A stretch of 37,384 nt of DNA from Piscinibacter caeni. Lineage in GTDB: Bacteria > Pseudomonadota > Gammaproteobacteria > Burkholderiales > Burkholderiaceae_C. How positions within the stretch are numbered: position 1 is the first letter of the stretch; the number at the start of each line of letters is the position of its first letter. Shown piece after piece: positions 34,389 to 37,384 of this stretch. Where the stretch lies: assembly GCA_003265685.1 (NCBI GenBank), contig KZ836126.1, forward strand, positions 1 through 37,384. Reading direction: 5' to 3'. Below the pieces are notes generated by a model. That model worked only from the letters and a program-made list of their open reading frames with translations. It had not been told where the DNA came from and did not search any database. A program made the position numbers and the translations under genes.

Positions 34389-35315
34389 ATGGGCATCGGA
34401 CTGGGCGAGAGCTTCGAGGTGTGGGACCCGCGCTTCGAGAGGCTGGTCTTCGGCAACGTGCACGTCGAGAAGCTCTGGAGCGGCTGCCGCTGGGCCGAGG
34501 GGCCGGCCTGGTTCGCGGCCGGGCGCTACCTGGTGTGGAGCGACATCCCGAACGACCGCATGCTGCGCTGGGACGAGACCGACGGCTCGGTCTCGGTGTT
34601 CCGCCAGCCGGCCATGAACACCAACGGCCACACGGTCGACCTGCAGGGCCGGCTGGTGAGCTGCGAGCACCGCGGGCGCTGCGTCTCGCGCACCGAGCAC
34701 GACGGCACGCGCACCGTGCTCGTCGCGCAGTACGAAGGAAAGCGGCTCAATTCGCCCAACGACGTGGTGGTCAAGAGCGACGGCACGATCTGGTTCACCG
34801 ACCCGAGCTACGGCATCGACAGCGAGTACGAGGGCGACGCCGCGCCCAACGAGCAGGGCGCGCAACGTGTCTACCGCTTCGATCCGGCCGGCGGCGCGCT
34901 GACCGCCGTCGCGAGCGACTTCGTGCAACCCAACGGGCTGGCGTTCTCGCCCGACGAATCGCTGCTCTACATCGTCGACACCGGCGCCACGCACGTGGCG
35001 AACGGCCCGCACCACGTGCGCAGGTTCGGCGTGAACGCCGACGGCACGCTCTCCGGCGGCGAGGTGTTCGCCACCTGCGGCGCCGGGCTGTACGACGGCT
35101 TGCGCGTCGACGTGAAGGGCAACCTGTGGCTCTCGGCCGGTGACGGCGTGCACTGCCATGCGAGCGACGGCACGCTGCTGGGCAAGATCCGCATCCCCGA
35201 GACGGTGGCCAACGTCTGCTTCGGCGGGGCCAAGCTGAACCGGCTGTTCATCTGCGGCACGACCTCGCTGTATGCGGTCTACCTGAACACGCGCGGGGCC
35301 CGGCCCAAGGGCTGA
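34389..35315 (+). CDS. SMP-30/gluconolactonase-family sugar lactonase
   Basis: A 308-residue six-bladed beta-propeller enzyme behind AAGGGAGCGGGGC. The first metal ligand is E37 in CRWAEGPAWF. Further marks are NTNGHTVDLQGRLVSCEH, LNSPNDVVVKSDGTIWFTDP (metal-ligand Asn), FVQPNGLAFSPDESLLYIVD and AGLYDGLRVDVKGNLWLS (metal-ligand Asp). Such enzymes hydrolyse aldonolactones to aldonates with a divalent cation, which would supply the dehydratase at 27950. There is no signal peptide, so it is cytoplasmic. Substrate could be an arabinono-, xylono- or other lactone. It is the last gene of the rightward run, and its TGA is one base from the convergent FUSC stop. Confidence 0.88.
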   Translation: MGIGLGESFEVWDPRFERLVFGNVHVEKLWSGCRWAEGPAWFAAGRYLVWSDIPNDRMLRWDETDGSVSVFRQPAMNTNGHTVDLQGRLVSCEHRGRCVSRTEHDGTRTVLVAQYEGKRLNSPNDVVVKSDGTIWFTDPSYGIDSEYEGDAAPNEQGAQRVYRFDPAGGALTAVASDFVQPNGLAFSPDESLLYIVDTGATHVANGPHHVRRFGVNADGTLSGGEVFATCGAGLYDGLRVDVKGNLWLSAGDGVHCHASDGTLLGKIRIPETVANVCFGGAKLNRLFICGTTSLYAVYLNTRGARPKG

Positions 35316-35316
35316 G

Positions 35317-37383
35317 TCAGGCCTGCTTCAGCGCGCGGTGCAGGTCGCGCGCCGCGAGGCCGGTCTGCGCCGCGACGCGGCCGGCCAGTTGCAGGCGCCA
35401 GAGCAGCCAGGGCAGCGGGTCGGCCTCCGGCAGCGAGGCCGGCGGCCGCGGCGGCGGGCCGGGCTCGACGGCGGCCTTCGGATCGAGCCCCTGCTGCAGC
35501 GCGGCCTCGGCATCGCGCAGCGCGGCCTGCAGCGCGGGGTCGGACGCCTCCACCCGCCCGCGCGAGCGCACCAGCCGGATCATCGACAGCAGCGCCATCA
35601 GCCGCTGCGCGAGGTCGAGGAAGCGCGTCAGCTCGGCCAGCGGCGGGCGCACGCGCGCGGGCTCCGCGGCGGCGCGCTGCAGAGCGACGCCGATGGCACC
35701 CAGCGCCTCGTAGGCCTGGCGGCGTGCGATGCGCTGGGCCGAGCTGTCCTCTGGCGGGTCGGCCAGCGCGTGGCGGGCGTAGTCGCGCAGCGCGGTGCCG
35801 GCGCGCGAGAGGTGGCGCGGCAGCGCGCGGCGTTCCCACGACGGCAGCACGAAGCTGAAGCCCCAGGCGAGCAGCGCGCCGAGCAGGGTGTCGGCCAGCC
35901 GCTCGGCCACCGGGAAGCCGAGCGCCGGCTGCGCGAGGTGCGCCTGCAATAGCGACATCACGGTCGCGGCCACCGCCGTGAGCAGGTAGCGCTCCAGCGC
36001 GAAGCCGTGCGCGATGCCGACGGCGGCGAGGAACATCACCGTCATCAGCGGTGTCGAGGGCCGCCAGGCCAGCGCCAGCACCAGCAGGCAGCCGAGCAGC
36101 GTACCGCCCACCCGCTGGTTGCGCCGCGCCAGGGTCTGCTCGAGGTTGCCGCGCAGCACCACCGCGACGCTGAGCACCAGCCACTGCGGGTGCGAGGCCC
36201 AGGGCAGCGCGAGCGCCAGCGCGTAGGCGCCGCCGAGCGCGAGCGCGGCGCGCAGCGCGTGGCGCAGCACGGGCGAGGCGAGCGTGAACTGCGCGCGCAG
36301 GCTGGCCAGCGGCCACTGCTCCGGGGCGACGAAGCGGCGCAGCTCGGCGCGGGCGAGCGGCAGGTCCTCCTCGGCGCCGCCGGCGGCGAGCTCGCCGATG
36401 CGCCGCGATTCGGCGCCCAGCAGCGTGACACGCCCCTGCAGCGCCGGCCCCAGCACCGCGAGCGCGCCCTCGGTGGGCACCGGTGGCGGGGGCGCCGCGG
36501 CGTCGGCCGACGACAGCTCGGGGTGGACGCCGCGCAAGGCCTCGCGCGAGGCCTGCAGTTGCGCCGCGAGTTGCTGCAGCGCCTGCGCGAGCCAGGCGCG
36601 CCAGGCCGGGCCGGCCGGGTCGTCGGCGATGCGATCGAGGTCGAGCAGGCCGGCGAGCAGCAGGTCGCGCAGGTCGATCAGGCGCAGCAGCAAGGCGGCC
36701 TCGCGGCGCGAGCGTGCGTCGTCGGGGGCGCTGAACACCTGGTCGCGCGCGGCCTGCAGGCGCTCGGCCAACACGCCCTCCTGCACCACCCAGGCGCGCT
36801 GGAACGCGTCGCCGTCTTCCGTCGTTGCCGCCAGCAGCGCGGCGCGCCGGCGCAGCAGTTCGGCCATCGCCTGCAGCGCATTCGCGAGCGCCAGCGTGGC
36901 GTAGCGGCGCCGCAGCAGCCCAAGGCACAGCAGGGCCCAGGCAAGGTAGGCCGCCGCGCCGGCCAGGTGCGCGGCGAGCCAGGGCAGCGGCGGCGTGTCG
37001 TGCGGCAACGCCATCGTGAACACCATCGCCAGCACCGGCACGAAGGACATCGGCCCGGCGCGCGGTCCCCACGCGAGCGTCAGCGTCGACCCGAAGGCGA
37101 GCACCGCGATCACCATGCCGAGCGCGACCGGATGCGCCGCGAGCAGCAGCACCAGCAATGCGGAAGCAATGCCGATCAGCCCGGTGGCGACGATGCGGCG
37201 CCACGCGCGCGCCGGGGTGCCGGGCTGGTCCGCGAGGCTCGCGAAGATCGCGCCGCTGGTGGCCCAGGCCGCCGGCGCCGGGCCCGCCAGCGCCACGGCG
37301 CCGAGGTGGATCAGCGCCACCCCGAGGGCGACGGTCGCGCCGCTGATCACGTGGGCGCTCGGGCGCGCGAGCCAGGCCTTCAT
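35317..37383 (-). CDS. FUSC-family inner-membrane protein (YccS/aromatic-acid-exporter-like)
   Basis: A 688-residue protein with start ATG 37383 at the window edge; a longer start outside cannot be excluded. The layout is N-terminal membrane block (about 10-160), a soluble helical region, a second membrane block (about 385-520, with HPQWLVLSVAVVLRGNLEQT and RNQRVGGTLLGCLLVLAL) and a helical cytoplasmic tail. The second block carries the FUSC signature. The family includes YccS and the AaeB aromatic-acid efflux pump; its substrates are mostly unknown. No HlyD-type partner lies in the window. It is convergent with the lactonase and has no evident link with the sugar-acid genes. Confidence 0.85.
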   Translation of the reverse strand: MKAWLARPSAHVISGATVALGVALIHLGAVALAGPAPAAWATSGAIFASLADQPGTPARAWRRIVATGLIGIASALLVLLLAAHPVALGMVIAVLAFGSTLTLAWGPRAGPMSFVPVLAMVFTMALPHDTPPLPWLAAHLAGAAAYLAWALLCLGLLRRRYATLALANALQAMAELLRRRAALLAATTEDGDAFQRAWVVQEGVLAERLQAARDQVFSAPDDARSRREAALLLRLIDLRDLLLAGLLDLDRIADDPAGPAWRAWLAQALQQLAAQLQASREALRGVHPELSSADAAAPPPPVPTEGALAVLGPALQGRVTLLGAESRRIGELAAGGAEEDLPLARAELRRFVAPEQWPLASLRAQFTLASPVLRHALRAALALGGAYALALALPWASHPQWLVLSVAVVLRGNLEQTLARRNQRVGGTLLGCLLVLALAWRPSTPLMTVMFLAAVGIAHGFALERYLLTAVAATVMSLLQAHLAQPALGFPVAERLADTLLGALLAWGFSFVLPSWERRALPRHLSRAGTALRDYARHALADPPEDSSAQRIARRQAYEALGAIGVALQRAAAEPARVRPPLAELTRFLDLAQRLMALLSMIRLVRSRGRVEASDPALQAALRDAEAALQQGLDPKAAVEPGPPPRPPASLPEADPLPWLLWRLQLAGRVAAQTGLAARDLHRALKQA

Positions 37384-37384
37384 C

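Overview
This window is about 37.4 kb of very GC-rich DNA. It is densely coding, with strong GC bias at third codon positions, many 1-8 nt gene overlaps and few intergenic gaps. Protein types suggest a betaproteobacterium of the order Burkholderiales (Rubrivivax/Leptothrix/Comamonadaceae-like): a large BTAD/SARP-type regulator, FCD-type GntR regulation of sugar-acid genes, Tat-exported solute-binding proteins, an FUSC protein, and a C/G-tract intergenic repeat of a kind I associate with that order. The taxonomy is inferred, not demonstrated. I found no tRNA, rRNA, insertion sequence, phage gene or CRISPR array. No gene-free stretch exceeds 300 bp; the longest is 16782-17032.

Layout. (1) 1-6254, signalling block: a truncated BTAD-type regulator on the minus strand, divergent from a membrane-anchored TIR-domain protein. 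These are followed by a hybrid histidine kinase, a PhnD-like periplasmic binding protein and a YcaQ-type DNA glycosylase, all on the plus strand and tightly packed. (2) 6304-11739, mixed housekeeping: a secreted DUF3857/transglutaminase/TPR protein, a YbfB-type MFS transporter overlapping a HAD phosphatase (minus), and a divergent hotdog acyl-CoA thioesterase (plus). (3) 11838-19297, secreted-protein block: two large RTX calcium-binding proteins that converge on one shared hairpin containing both stop codons, then a metzincin-type metalloprotease. No type I secretion machinery lies in the window. (4) 19301-35315, a sugar-acid uptake and catabolism locus around a GntR/FCD regulator. Leftward runs gntR > otnI > denD > SDR, each overlapping the next. 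Rightward runs a complete MalFGK/UgpACE-type importer, a beta-hydroxyacid dehydrogenase, an L-arabinonate-dehydratase-like IlvD/EDD enzyme, a complete RbsABC-type importer with two different permeases, and an SMP-30 lactonase. (5) 35317-37383: an FUSC-family inner-membrane protein converging on the lactonase with one base between the stop codons.

How it fits together. The catabolic locus looks like one regulon: two importers bring in a sugar, polyol or sugar acid, the lactonase opens an aldonolactone, the dehydratase makes a 2-keto-3-deoxy acid, and three oxidoreductases plus an isomerase process C4/C5 acids. The enzymes resemble parts of the D-erythronate/L-threonate pathway (DenD, OtnI, possibly LtnD) and of non-phosphorylative pentose oxidation, but the expected kinase (OtnK), aldolase (OtnC) or KDA aldolase is not here. 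That mosaic is the strongest candidate for an undescribed pathway. The membrane TIR protein with a predicted periplasmic coiled coil is the strongest candidate for an undescribed signalling or defence component.
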